From the NCBI RefSeq assembly GCF_014203355.1, contig NZ_JACHIR010000001.1:1862038-1926037 (forward strand): 64,000 bases of DNA, read 5' to 3'. The position numbers and the translations under genes are program-made. Every line of letters starts with the position of its first letter. The first letter of the stretch is position 1. The notes under the pieces are model-generated. The model searched no databases. It saw only the letters and a list, made by a program, of their open reading frames with translations, and was not told the DNA's origin. Of this stretch, positions 1-9,085 are shown one piece after another. The DNA is from Kutzneria kofuensis (lineage in GTDB: Bacteria > Actinomycetota > Actinomycetes > Mycobacteriales > Pseudonocardiaceae).

Positions 1-281
1 GGGGTGAGCACCCAGATGACGCCGTCCTCGGCGAGTGGCCCGGTCACGTCCATCAGCGTGTCGACCAGGTCGCCGTCGCTCTCCCGCCACCACAGCAGCA
101 CGACGTCGACGACCTCGTCGGAGTCCTCGTCGAGCAGGTCACTGCCGATCCGTTCCTCGATCGCGGCTCGGACGTCGTCGTCGACGTCCTCGTCCCAACC
201 GATCTCCTGGACCACCATGTCCGGCTCGATCCCGAGCCTGTCGGCGACGCCGACCTTGCCAGCGTCTCCCGCGGCCACCAC
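1..281 (-). CDS. DUF3052 domain protein (3' end cut by window)
   Basis: Reading leftward, the frame encodes the compact acidic DUF3052 family protein found beside aceE in many actinobacteria: MVVQEIGWDEDVDDDVR near the start, then DSDEVVDVVLLWW and GVIWVLTP at the window edge. The family is cytoplasmic and its function is not established. GTG at 281 is preferred because GGAGG lies about 9 nt before it; an in-frame GTG at 290 sits too close to that Shine-Dalgarno sequence. The last residues lie outside the window. It is divergent from aceE and shares its upstream region. The family call is from remembered sequence, not a search. Confidence 0.8.
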   Translation of the reverse strand, partial: MVAAGDAGKVGVADRLGIEPDMVVQEIGWDEDVDDDVRAAIEERIGSDLLDEDSDEVVDVVLLWWRESDGDLVDTLMDVTGPLAEDGVIWVLT

Positions 282-593
282 GGCTTCCACTCCTCCAAGC
301 TATGCCGGTAGCGGCGACTGGGCAGTCGCCGCACCTGTATTCAACACCGGTCGCGGCTAGCGAACACTGAGGGTGGCCACCTGCGCAACCACCCACACCG
401 TGACACACCGAAGACGACCCCGGGATCCGACCCCGCTTTGCCACCCGTTCGGGGCATCAGGCAGGCTCTACATACCTCCTATACGCGCGCGCGAGGGGGC
501 TACCGCCCGGTAGCACGGACTGGTGGCGACCTGCCAGCGCCGAATGAGGGAGGATGGACGTGAACCAGTCGACATACCAGGCGAGGAGACCCC
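282..593. other. Divergent intergenic region upstream of aceE
   Basis: This 312-nt gap separates the DUF3052 gene and aceE, which point away from each other, so it should hold both promoters. A perfect 6-bp inverted repeat GCTACC-GCCC-GGTAGC (499-514) lies about 80 nt before the aceE start. An alternating CG run (484-493) precedes it. No tRNA, small gene or riboswitch is evident. Confidence 0.4.
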
Positions 594-3371
594 TTGGCCC
601 CGCAGAGCAACGGCGCTGGCAACGCGAGCACCCCGGAGCGGGTCCGGGTCATCCGCGACGGCCTCGCCGCCCATCTCCCGGACATCGACCCCGATGAGAC
701 CGCGGAGTGGCTTGAGTCCTTCGACGGCGTGCTGAAGGGCGCCGGGCAGCAGCGTGCCCGGTACCTGATGCTGCGGCTGCTGGAGCGAGCCCGGGAGAGC
801 CGGGTGGGCGTGCCGTCGCTGACCAGCACGGACTACGTGAACACCATTCCGACCGAGCAGGAACCGTGGTTCCCCGGCGACGAGGAGACCGAGCGCCGCT
901 ATCGGGCGTGGATCCGCTGGAACGCGGCCATGACGGTGCACCGCGCGCAGCGGCCCGGCGTCGGTGTCGGCGGCCACATCTCGACCTACGCGTCCTCGGC
1001 GACGCTGTACGAGGTCGGCTTCAACTGGTTCTTCCGTGGCAAGGACCACCCGGGCGGCGGTGACCAGGTCTACTTCCAGGGCCACGCCTCCCCCGGCATG
1101 TACGCGCGCGCCTTCCTGGAGGGCCGGCTGTCGGCCGAGCACCTGGACGGCTTCCGCCAGGAGTACTCGCACGCCGGCCCGGGCGGCGGCCTGCCGTCCT
1201 ACCCGCACCCGCGGCTGATGCCGGACTTCTGGGAGTTCCCGACCGTCTCGATGGGCCTGGGCCCGATGAACGCGATCTACCAGGCGCGGTTCAACCGCTA
1301 CCTGCGCGACCGCGGCATCAAGGACACGTCCGAGCAGCACGTGTGGGCGTTCCTGGGCGACGGCGAGATGGACGAGGCGGAGTCGCGCGGCCTGATCCAC
1401 GTGGCCGCCAACGAGGGCCTGGACAACCTGACCTTCGTGATCAACTGCAACCTGCAGCGGCTGGACGGCCCGGTCCGCGGCAACGGCAAGATCATCCAGG
1501 AGCTGGAGGCGTTCTTCCGCGGCGCGGGCTGGAACGTCATCAAGGTGGTCTGGGGCCGCGAGTGGGACGCGCTGCTGCACAGCGACCGCGACGGCGCGCT
1601 GATCAACCTCATGAACACCACGCCGGACGGCGACTACCAGACCTACAAGGCCAACGACGGCGCCTACGTGCGTGAGCACTTCTTCGGCCGCGACCCGCGC
1701 ACCAAGGAGATGGTGGCGGCGATGAGCGACCAGGACATCTGGAACCTCAAGCGCGGCGGCCACGACTACCGCAAGGTGTACGCCGCGTACAAGGCGGCCA
1801 CCGAGCACAACGGCCAGCCCACGGTCATCCTGGCCAAGACCATCAAGGGCTACGGCCTGGGCCCGCACTTCGCCGGCCGCAACGCCACGCACCAGATGAA
1901 GAAGATGACCCTGGAGGACCTCAAGCTCTTCCGGGACGAGCTGCGCATCCCGATCACGGACGCCGACCTGGAGCGCGACCCGTACCTGCCGCCGTACTAC
2001 CACCCGGGGCCGGACTCGCCGGAGATCCAGTACATCCAGGAGCGGCGCCGCCAGCTGGGCGGTTTCGTGCCGGAGCGGCGCGGCAAGTCCAAGGCGCTGG
2101 TGCTGCCGGGCGACAAGGTCTACGAGACGATCCGCAAGGGCTCGGGCAAGCAGGAGGTGGCCACCACCATGGCCATCGTCCGGCTGATCAAGGACCTGAT
2201 CAAGGACCCGGAGATCGGCGGCCGGATCGTGCCGATCATCCCGGACGAGGCGCGGACCTTCGGCATGGACGCCATGTTCCCGTCGCAGAAGATCTACAAC
2301 CCGCACGGGCAGCTCTACACCTCCGTGGACGCCAAGCTGATGCTGGCGTACAAGGAGAGCGAGCACGGGCAGATCCTGCACGAGGGCATCAACGAGGCCG
2401 GTTCGACGGCGTCGTTCACCGCGGTCGGCACCTCGTACGCCACCCACGGCGAGCCGATGATCCCGGTCTACATCTTCTACTCGATGTTCGGCTTCCAGCG
2501 GACCGGCGACGGCCTGTGGGCGGCCGCCGACCAGATGGCCCGCGGCTTCGTGCTGGGCGCCACCGCCGGTCGCACCACGCTGACCGGCGAGGGCCTGCAG
2601 CACGCCGACGGGCACTCGCTGCTGCTGGCGGCGACCAACCCGGCGGTGGTGTCCTACGACCCGGCCTGGGCGTTCGAGATCTCGCACATCGTCAAGGACG
2701 GCCTGCGTCGCATGTACGGCGACAACGCGGAGAACGTCTTCTACTACCTGACGATCTACAACGAGCCGGTGCAGCAGCCGGCCGAGCCGGAGAACCTGGA
2801 CGTCGAGGGCCTGCTGCGCGGTCTGTACCGCTACGCCACCGCCCCCGGCGCCACCGGCCCGCGGGCGCAGATCCTGGTCTCCGGCGTCACCATGCCGGAC
2901 GCCCTGAAGGCGCAGGCGCTGCTGGCCGAGGAGTGGGGCGTGCAGGCCGACGTGTGGTCCGCGACCTCGTGGGCCGAGCTGCGGCGGGACGCCGTCGACG
3001 TGGACCGGCACAACATGCTGCACCCCGAGGCCGAGCCGCGGGTGCCGTACGTGACGCAGGTGCTGTCCGAGGCGGCCGGCCCGGTCGTGGCGGTGTCGGA
3101 CTACATGCGCGCGGTGCCGGACCTGATCCGCCCGTGGGTGCCGACGGACATGGTGTCGCTGGGCACGGACGGCTTCGGCTTCTCCGACACCAGGCCGGCG
3201 GCCCGCCGCCACTTCCTGGTGGACGCCGAGGCGATCGCGGTCGGCGTGCTGACCGCGCTGTCCCGCCGCGGCGAGATCGACCACGACAAGGTGGTCGAGG
3301 CGACCCGCCGGTACCGGCTGGACGACCCGCAGGCCGCGGGTCCGCAGACGACGGACTCCGGCGCCGCCTAG
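594..3371 (+). CDS. aceE: Pyruvate dehydrogenase E1 component, homodimeric type
   Basis: Decarboxylates pyruvate with thiamine diphosphate and reductively acetylates the lipoyl arm of E2, feeding acetyl-CoA to the TCA cycle and fatty acid synthesis. At 925 residues it has the normal length for homodimeric AceE and is near-colinear with the mycobacterial protein. The thiamine-binding GDG...N motif is visible ([12 protein letters not shown] around residue 256, then FVINCNLQ). Also conserved are [19 protein letters not shown] and the C-terminal [17 protein letters not shown]. The start is TTG at 594 with GAGGAG 6 nt upstream; nearby ATG/GTG codons are out of frame. It is monocistronic and ends in a strong terminator. 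Confidence 0.97.
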   Translation: MAPQSNGAGNASTPERVRVIRDGLAAHLPDIDPDETAEWLESFDGVLKGAGQQRARYLMLRLLERARESRVGVPSLTSTDYVNTIPTEQEPWFPGDEETERRYRAWIRWNAAMTVHRAQRPGVGVGGHISTYASSATLYEVGFNWFFRGKDHPGGGDQVYFQGHASPGMYARAFLEGRLSAEHLDGFRQEYSHAGPGGGLPSYPHPRLMPDFWEFPTVSMGLGPMNAIYQARFNRYLRDRGIKDTSEQHVWAFLGDGEMDEAESRGLIHVAANEGLDNLTFVINCNLQRLDGPVRGNGKIIQELEAFFRGAGWNVIKVVWGREWDALLHSDRDGALINLMNTTPDGDYQTYKANDGAYVREHFFGRDPRTKEMVAAMSDQDIWNLKRGGHDYRKVYAAYKAATEHNGQPTVILAKTIKGYGLGPHFAGRNATHQMKKMTLEDLKLFRDELRIPITDADLERDPYLPPYYHPGPDSPEIQYIQERRRQLGGFVPERRGKSKALVLPGDKVYETIRKGSGKQEVATTMAIVRLIKDLIKDPEIGGRIVPIIPDEARTFGMDAMFPSQKIYNPHGQLYTSVDAKLMLAYKESEHGQILHEGINEAGSTASFTAVGTSYATHGEPMIPVYIFYSMFGFQRTGDGLWAAADQMARGFVLGATAGRTTLTGEGLQHADGHSLLLAATNPAVVSYDPAWAFEISHIVKDGLRRMYGDNAENVFYYLTIYNEPVQQPAEPENLDVEGLLRGLYRYATAPGATGPRAQILVSGVTMPDALKAQALLAEEWGVQADVWSATSWAELRRDAVDVDRHNMLHPEAEPRVPYVTQVLSEAAGPVVAVSDYMRAVPDLIRPWVPTDMVSLGTDGFGFSDTRPAARRHFLVDAEAIAVGVLTALSRRGEIDHDKVVEATRRYRLDDPQAAGPQTTDSGAA

Positions 3372-3386
3372 TCCGGTGCGACCGAA

Positions 3387-3424
3387 CGCCGAGGGAACCG
3401 GTTCCTGGGTTCCCTCGGCGTTTT
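3387..3424 (+). terminator. Intrinsic terminator of aceE
   Basis: CGCCGAGGGAACC pairs with GGGTTCCCTCGGCG and is followed by TTTT, 16 nt past the aceE stop. The SDR gene beyond it ends convergently at 3449, so the hairpin may serve both strands. Confidence 0.85.
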
Positions 3425-3448
3425 CGTACGGCCCCGCGAGTCGCGCGC

Positions 3449-4288
3449 TCAGCGCAGTTGGTCTGCGTCGGGCTGGCGGCGAGCGGCCACCGCTTGGGCC
3501 ATGGCGGCGCGTTCGGCCGCGGCCACGGACCACGGCCGCCCGGCCGAGAGCCCCCCGTCGACGGCAATGTCCTGGCCGTTCACGTGCCGGGCGGCGTCGC
3601 CGGCGAGGAACACCGCCACCTCGGCCACGTCCTCCGGCCGGCCCACCCTCGGCTCGGGTTGGTACTGCGGCAGAAACGCCTCGAACAAGGCGGCTTGGTC
3701 TGCCGCATCACCGGCGCCGGCCGCCTTGGCGTGGATGCCGGTGGCGATCGGCCCCGGCGAGATCGTGTTGACCCGGATCCCGTGCTGGCCGAGGTCGACG
3801 GCGGCGCACCGGGTGAGGTGCTGCAGCGCGGCCTTGGCGACGGAGTAGTCCGGCCCGGAGAAACCGGCGCGCCGGCCCGACACACTCGCCACGTTGATCA
3901 CCGTCCCCGACCGCCGGGGCACCATGTGCCGCGCCGCCTGCTGGATCAATGCCAGCGGAGCCCGCACGTGCACGGCGAGGGCTCGGTCGAAGTCGGCCAG
4001 GTCGAGGTCGGCGATCGGCACCGCGTGGCCGGGGATGCCGGCGTTGTTCACCAGGCAGTCCAGCCGCCCGAAGCGGTCCAGCGCCGCCGCGACCAGCCGG
4101 GCCGGTGCGGCGGGATCGGTCAGGTCGGCAGCCACGAACACCGCGCCGATGCGGTCGGCGATCGCCGTTCCCTCGCGTTCGCGCCGACCCGTCAGCACCA
4201 CACGTGCACCCCGACGTGCGAACGCCAACGCGATCGCCGCCCCGATGCCGCTGGTCGCCCCGGTCACCAATGCCACCTGCCCGTCCAC
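3449..4288 (-). CDS. SDR family oxidoreductase
   Basis: Classical short-chain dehydrogenase/reductase of 279 residues. It shows TGATSGIG (residues 9-16, nucleotide binding), NNAG (81-84), Ser135 and the catalytic YSVAK (Tyr148, Lys152). An Arg pair after strand 2 (TGRRER) suggests NADP(H). It lies 37 nt downstream of the lanC-like gene on the same strand and could be the last gene of that operon. SDR enzymes do tailor some lanthipeptides (ElxO reduces the N-terminal pyruvyl group of epilancin), but an ordinary housekeeping alcohol or 3-oxoacyl reductase is equally compatible. Substrate unknown. Confidence 0.9.
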   Translation of the reverse strand: MDGQVALVTGATSGIGAAIALAFARRGARVVLTGRREREGTAIADRIGAVFVAADLTDPAAPARLVAAALDRFGRLDCLVNNAGIPGHAVPIADLDLADFDRALAVHVRAPLALIQQAARHMVPRRSGTVINVASVSGRRAGFSGPDYSVAKAALQHLTRCAAVDLGQHGIRVNTISPGPIATGIHAKAAGAGDAADQAALFEAFLPQYQPEPRVGRPEDVAEVAVFLAGDAARHVNGQDIAVDGGLSAGRPWSVAAAERAAMAQAVAARRQPDADQLR

Positions 4289-4325
4289 CGGTCCAGGTTC
4301 CCGCCCGGATCAATTACCTCCGAGG

Positions 4326-5108
4326 TCATCGCAGACCGAGGCACCTGAGCCAGCGCCGGTTCGCTCCCGCCATGGTCAGCAGCGCCGCGAGCACGCCGCT
4401 GGCGCCCATGAGCAGGGTCTCGTCCAGCGCCTGAAGGTCGTCGAGGCGCTCGACCAGGTACGCGTGCATCAGGTCCCGGAGCCCGCCCGCGCCCGCGACG
4501 CCTTCACGGGCGAAGGCGTCGGCGATGAGCATCACGCCGGCGGCGCCGTGACAGATGCCGAGGCGGTCGGCGGTCCGGCCGTAGAGGTTCGCCTCGGGAT
4601 CGAAGGTCTGACACAGAATGCGCACCAGCCGCACGGCCTCGGCGCGAGCGCCGGCAGTCCACAGCGCCCACGCGACGCCGGGAATGCCGTAGCACCAACC
4701 CTGCCGGCGCTGGTCCACAAAGGACCGCGTCAGCAACCATTCCACCAGCTCGGGCTGGGGCGACACGACAAGCACGCCGGCGGCGCCGTGGGCCATGCCG
4801 GTGTCGTCGCCGTCGAACCACACGGCCTGTTCGTAGCCGGCCAGGCACGCACCAGCGGCACCGGAGATCAGGTCGAACTCCTCGAACCGGCGCTCCCCCA
4901 GCCAACCGGAAACCCGTTGTGCCAGCCGGGAAACCGGCGGGTGGAGCTCCGCCACCAGGCCAAGCCCGAACAGCGTGCCGGCCATGCCGCCGTGCAGACC
5001 GACGCTGTGCATCGGCCGCACGGCGGCGGACAGCCACTCGGGAACGGCGGATCGCACGGCGGCACGCACCGCGCGGTCCGACGAGCCGGCGAGCAGCGTC
5101 GCGAGCAC
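4326..5108 (-). CDS. LanC-like lanthionine synthetase cyclase
   Basis: Zinc-dependent cyclase expected to add cysteine thiols to dehydroamino acids in the precursor encoded just upstream. The glycine-rich repeats of the LanC toroid occur in order: LHGGMAG, FDLISGAAG, GMAHGAAG, RQGWCYGIPG, GICHGAAG and LLMGASG. The WCYG cysteine and the CHG Cys-His pair are the three zinc ligands of the family. The only usable start in the second half is GTG 5108, without a clear Shine-Dalgarno. LanC-like sequence (LLARRLLDQSLGLL) continues upstream to about 5205 with no start codon until GTG 5294, which would overlap the precursor. The 5' end is therefore uncertain and may be damaged. Confidence 0.8.
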   Translation of the reverse strand: MLATLLAGSSDRAVRAAVRSAVPEWLSAAVRPMHSVGLHGGMAGTLFGLGLVAELHPPVSRLAQRVSGWLGERRFEEFDLISGAAGACLAGYEQAVWFDGDDTGMAHGAAGVLVVSPQPELVEWLLTRSFVDQRRQGWCYGIPGVAWALWTAGARAEAVRLVRILCQTFDPEANLYGRTADRLGICHGAAGVMLIADAFAREGVAGAGGLRDLMHAYLVERLDDLQALDETLLMGASGVLAALLTMAGANRRWLRCLGLR

Positions 5109-5164
5109 GCACGGACCCAGTTCCGGCGAGCCCGCGGCGCGTCTCAGCAGTCCCAGCGACTGAT

Positions 5165-5290
5165 CTAACAGCCGACGAGCGAGCAGATCGCCGAGTCCGG
5201 GGCCCGACCCGCCGGGGCGACCTCGGTCATCCGGGTGTCCAGTTCCTCGATGAGGCGCTCCAGTTCGCTGATGGCCAAGACGGGTTCCAT
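5165..5290 (-). CDS. Putative class I lanthipeptide precursor, 41 aa
   Basis: A 41-residue ORF sits exactly between the LanB-like and LanC-like genes. Its acidic leader includes ISELERLIEELDTRMTEV, resembling the leader of FxLD-type actinobacterial lanthipeptides although Phe is replaced by Glu (EELDTR). The C-terminus is DSAICSLVGC, giving two Ser-Cys pairs (Ser33/Cys36 and Ser37/Cys41) that could close two small lanthionine rings. The ATG at 5290 is preceded by a purine-rich AGGAAGGGGAAAG stretch. The start overlaps the 3' end of the LanB-like frame. No protease or transporter gene is adjacent. Precursor status is inferred from position, size and composition. Confidence 0.65.
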   Translation of the reverse strand: MEPVLAISELERLIEELDTRMTEVAPAGRAPDSAICSLVGC

Positions 5291-7355
5291 CCACTTTCCC
5301 CTTCCTGATTCCCCACCGCGGCCGCGGTGGCGGCTCGGCGGTGCGGCAACCGCAGCAACAGTTGCGCGGCGACGGGGTCGCCGCGGTCGTCCCGCAGCGG
5401 CAGGTGGTCCGGGTCGGGCAGCATCTCCTCGACGACGATCGGGTCGCCGAGGCGGGACAGGTCCCGCAGCGCCGCCAGGCTGTGCAGGTCGACGGGCCGG
5501 GGCTTGCCGCCATTGCCCCGGGCGAACACGAACCGCGGCAGGTCCAGCGCGGCCAAGGCACGGAAACTCCGCGGCCGAGGAATCCGCCAGTGCCGGCCGG
5601 AGAGCACCAGCCCGCCGGCGATCTCCAGTCGTGGCAGGAAGTCCCGGTCCGGGAACGCGGCCAGCCGGTTGCCGAACGAGATGGACGGGCCGCGCGGCGC
5701 GGCGGCGGTGAGCAGCGTGACGACCAGTCCCCACGGCCCGATCGGCGTGCGGGTGGCGTGGTGCATCGGCCACAACACCGTGCCGGCTGGATCCTCGGCG
5801 ATGATCCGGCTTCCGGCCCGACGCAGGGTGATCCGATCCAGCGGCAGATAGCGCCCGGCGGCCGGCAGGTAGCTCGACGGGTCGACATCTCCGGTCCATA
5901 GTGGACAATAAGAGGGTCTTCGCACGGCGTTGGCGGCACGGTCGTCCAATGGCGGCACCAGGATCTCCACGAGCTGGGCGTCCTCGCTCGACGCCTTGCG
6001 GGCAAGGAATTCCCGGTACGAACGGACCTGCGGCGGTTCGCCGCCGAGCTCGGTCAACGCGGCGACGAACCGGGCGTCCACCACGCCGGCCGGGGCGATC
6101 GCCTCCAGCACGGCCCCGGTGGTCATCGGCCGGATCAGGCAGTCCAGCGGCCAGTCCGGCAGCTCCACCGGCGGCAGGTCCAGCTCGTCAAGCAGTTGCG
6201 GGGTAAGGATTTCGGGCAGGTCCGGCGATCTTCGCGGGTGGGCCGGCTCAACCGGCTCGCTGCCCAGGTACTCCGCGACAAGTTCCGTCACGGACCGCGG
6301 CGCGGAGCCGATCATCGCCAGCACGGGATGATCCGCCGGCCGGGGCAGCACATCGACCAACCGCAGCGCCTGCAAGGCCAATTCGCTGGTCCGGGCCACG
6401 AAATCCGCCGGCACGGCACCGGACACGCGCCGATACACGTCGACGAAGCCCTCGACGGGAGCGCCCCAGCTCGATCGCGGCGGCCGGGACAGCTGCACAA
6501 CGCCCAGCTCGACCAGGTGCCGGAGGAAGCCACGCAGCACATCGCCGGAATTCGGGGCCAGGCGCGGCGGACGAGTTCGTCGACATCGTGCACGCCGTCG
6601 GCCAGCACGTTGCGGATCGCGTCCAGCAGCGGGGTCCGCCTGAGTTCGACCACACGAGTCGCCGACCAGCAGCGGAACCGGTCGCCGTCGACCCAGTTCA
6701 GCCCGTTCAGGGTGATCGTCGCGCCGTCGAGGTCCGCCTGTCCTCGGTCGGCGTTGACGTTGCTGACCCACTGCGCCGAGCACGACCCGATCACCGGCCA
6801 TGACACCGTCCCCGCCACGCCGACCTGCGCGACATGGGCCAGCCAGCCGCGTGGCGTCGGCTTGGCCGCACCCCGGGCGATCATGCGCAGCAGGTACTCC
6901 GACCGTTGCCGCAAACGCTTGCCACCCCAGTTCTCGCCGGCCTCGACCCGCCGCGCGACGTCGGCGACCAGGTCCGGCACCGACCGGGCCACGGCCTCGT
7001 CGACCTGCGACCAAGGCAGCCTTGACAGCCGCTCACGCTCCCGTTCGATGTCCTCGTCCAACGCCGCGCGCCGCAGCCCGAGCGCCGTCGACCACGCGCT
7101 GGCCTGCGCCAGCTCCGGCAGCGCGCTCGACACGGGCCGGCCGTTGTGCAGGTCCCGGCGCAGTGCCAGCAGCTCCGCGCGGTCGTCCTCAGCGTCCGGG
7201 ATCACCGAGCCGAGCCAGTCCGCCAGCGCGCGGGCGTATGCCGCGTACTCCGCCTCCTCGGCCAGGAGTTCCCGCAGGTCGGCGACCAGTTCGGGATTGC
7301 CGGCGGCGGTCCACAGCCGCATCGGCAGCCCGGCGACCCGGAGCAGCGCGCTCAT
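5227..7355 (-). pseudogene. LanB-type lanthipeptide dehydratase, frameshifted
   Basis: Encodes the glutamyl-tRNA-dependent dehydratase (glutamylation part) of a class I lanthipeptide system, in two frames. The first half starts at ATG 7355 and runs in frame to about 6565 (about 265 residues, ending VHDVDELVRRA). The remainder (LAPNSGDVLRG onward, about 440 residues) continues one frame over to a stop at 5227. One extra C near 6558-6566 would restore a continuous protein of about 710 residues. The start overlaps the upstream gene by ATGA. The end overlaps the precursor by 64 nt; family-like sequence appears to finish near LLLRLPHR. It is either a real inactivating deletion or a sequencing error in a GC-rich stretch. 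Confidence 0.75.
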
Positions 7356-8110
7356 GCGCCCGCCAGCGCTTCGGTGATCAGCGCCTGCCGGGCCGAGCTC
7401 ATCCGCGCCCGGTTCCAGTGGAAGACCACGTAGTACGCCGCCGCCTCCGCCGCGCTGGCGCCCACCCGCTCCAGCGCCACCCGCCAACTCCGTGCCGCCG
7501 GCTCGACCGGCGCTCGCGTCGTCTCCCAGACGCCACGCAGCTCGGCGCAGGCCACCGCGACGGCGTCATCCCGCACCGTCACCCGTCGGCCGCAGTTGTC
7601 CCGGACATACGGCCACGCCTGGCAGCACAGGCCGAGGCCGCCGAACACGGATCGCAGCAGCCGCATGGACACCAGCCACGCCGGCAGCACCGGGCGTACG
7701 TGATGATCAAGCCAGGCAACGGAATCCGCCGTGAACAGCCGGTGCACGTGGGGCATCGCGGCCGGCCCGCCGAACAGGAACGCCTCGGGTTCGTAGACGC
7801 CGGGAACGATCCCGTCGATCAGGCCGCGTTCGTGCCAGCGCCGGGCCAGCCGGTTCGCCTCGGCGCGCACCCACGACTCGCGGCCGGGTCCAGCGGCGAA
7901 CCGGACCCGCAGGCCGGGCGGCTTGTGCATGAAGAAGAAGTCCGTGATCCGGTCACCCGCGAGCATTTCTCGCACGGCTGCGGAAAGTTCCGCGTATACG
8001 CCGGGTTTCGGCCGGGCCAGGCCCAGTTGCGTCCACGCCGGCGCGGTGGTGTCGCGCAGCGCGGCCAGGCCGCCGGCGATGAAGGTGAGCCGTTCTTGCT
8101 GTGACAGCAC
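7352..8110 (-). CDS. Thiopeptide-type bacteriocin biosynthesis / lanthipeptide elimination protein
   Basis: A 252-residue stand-alone counterpart of the LanB C-terminal (SpaB_C) domain, which removes glutamate from glutamylated Ser/Thr to leave dehydroamino acids. Typical features are DRITDFFFMHKPPGLRVRF near residue 60-80, GVYEPEAFLFGG and the His-rich stretch after it, and a final YYVVFHWNRARMS helix. The start is GTG 8110 with GGAGGTGA 7 nt upstream. It is the first gene of the leftward lanthipeptide operon and its stop overlaps the dehydratase ATG (ATGA), implying coupling. Split dehydratase and elimination proteins are known for thiopeptides and several actinobacterial lanthipeptides. 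Confidence 0.85.
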   Translation of the reverse strand: MLSQQERLTFIAGGLAALRDTTAPAWTQLGLARPKPGVYAELSAAVREMLAGDRITDFFFMHKPPGLRVRFAAGPGRESWVRAEANRLARRWHERGLIDGIVPGVYEPEAFLFGGPAAMPHVHRLFTADSVAWLDHHVRPVLPAWLVSMRLLRSVFGGLGLCCQAWPYVRDNCGRRVTVRDDAVAVACAELRGVWETTRAPVEPAARSWRVALERVGASAAEAAAYYVVFHWNRARMSSARQALITEALAGA

Positions 8111-8142
8111 AGTTTCACCTCCGTCCGGCCGGGTCCGCTTTG

Positions 8143-8170
8143 ACGTTAGGCGAAGTTCGCGCCTTGTCCA
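8143..8170 (-). promoter_or_regulatory. Candidate promoter of the lanthipeptide operon
   Basis: On the minus strand TGGACA (8170-8165) is followed after 16 nt by TAACGT (8148-8143), close to the sigma-70-type consensus, about 33 nt before the GTG start of the elimination gene. Confidence 0.4.
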
Positions 8171-8212
8171 CGGGTGGTCAGTCGAAGGTGTGAACGGGGC
8201 TAACCTGTGTCC

Positions 8213-9085
8213 ATGGTGACCGGACAACCTTTCCAGTGGCCGGAAACGGTCTGGCGGCAGCAGGTCGACCGGGTGCGCGCGGGCCGCAGCCTGCGCCCCG
8301 ACCGCTGGCCGGACGGCCGACAGGCGGCCGTGGCACTGTCCTTCGACTCCGACCACGAGACGATTCCGCTGCGGGACGGGGAGTTCAGCCCGTGCCAGCT
8401 GTCGCAGGGCGAGTACGGCAGCCGCGTCGGCGTGCCGAAGATCCTCGACCTGCTGTCCACGTACGGGATTCCGGCGACGTTCTTCGTGCCGGCGGTGTCG
8501 GCGCTGCTGCATCCGGCCGATATCGACGCGTACGTGCGGAACGGCCACGAGGTGGCGCTGCACGGCTGGATCCACGAACGCAACACCGCCCTGCCCGCCG
8601 GCGTCGAGCGCGACCTGGCGCTACGGGCCGCCGACACGCTCGAACAGTTGGCCGGCACGCGGCCGGTCGGGCTGCGGACGCCGTCGTGGGACTTCAGCGC
8701 CGACACCCTGGCCGTGATCAGGGAACTGGGGCTGCGATACGACTCGTCCCTGATGGCCGACGACGACCCGTACGAGGTGGTGGCCGACGGGGAGCCGACC
8801 GGGCTGGTGGAGATCCCGGTGGAGTGGATCCGCGACGACGCGCCGTTCTTCCCGCGCGACCCGACGCGGCCGAGCGTGCCGCCCCGCCAGGTCCTGACCA
8901 CCTGGCGGGACGAGTTCGACGCGGCCTACGCCGACGGCGGGCTGTTCCAGCTCACGATGCACCCGCACGTGATCGGGCACCGGTCGCGGTTCGTGGCGCT
9001 ACGTCAGCTGGTCGAGTACATCGCCGGGCACAACGTGTGGTTCGCGTCACACGCCGACGTTGCCGACTGGTGCCTGCGCCAGTGA
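8213..9085 (+). CDS. Polysaccharide deacetylase family protein
   Basis: A 290-residue NodB-homology protein likely to remove acyl or formamide-type groups from a carbohydrate or related amide in the cytoplasm; no signal peptide or membrane segment is visible. Motif 1 is ALSFDSDHET (metal-binding Asp, wide spacing as in the PuuE/HpPgdA branch). Motif 2 is HGWIHE (HxxxH) and motif 3 is RTPSWDFS. A late MHPHVIGH supplies the C-terminal His motif. ATG 8213 is chosen; GTG 8207 and GTG 8216 are also in frame, and no clear Shine-Dalgarno is present, so it may be leaderless. It diverges from the lanthipeptide operon, and its last 39 nt overlap the convergent ribM-like gene. Confidence 0.85.
   Translation: MVTGQPFQWPETVWRQQVDRVRAGRSLRPDRWPDGRQAAVALSFDSDHETIPLRDGEFSPCQLSQGEYGSRVGVPKILDLLSTYGIPATFFVPAVSALLHPADIDAYVRNGHEVALHGWIHERNTALPAGVERDLALRAADTLEQLAGTRPVGLRTPSWDFSADTLAVIRELGLRYDSSLMADDDPYEVVADGEPTGLVEIPVEWIRDDAPFFPRDPTRPSVPPRQVLTTWRDEFDAAYADGGLFQLTMHPHVIGHRSRFVALRQLVEYIAGHNVWFASHADVADWCLRQ

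Noticed and set aside
468-3533. 1021-codon open frame antisense to aceE
   Set aside because: His/Arg/Val/Leu-rich composition typical of the shadow frame of a high-GC gene; aceE on the other strand is certain.
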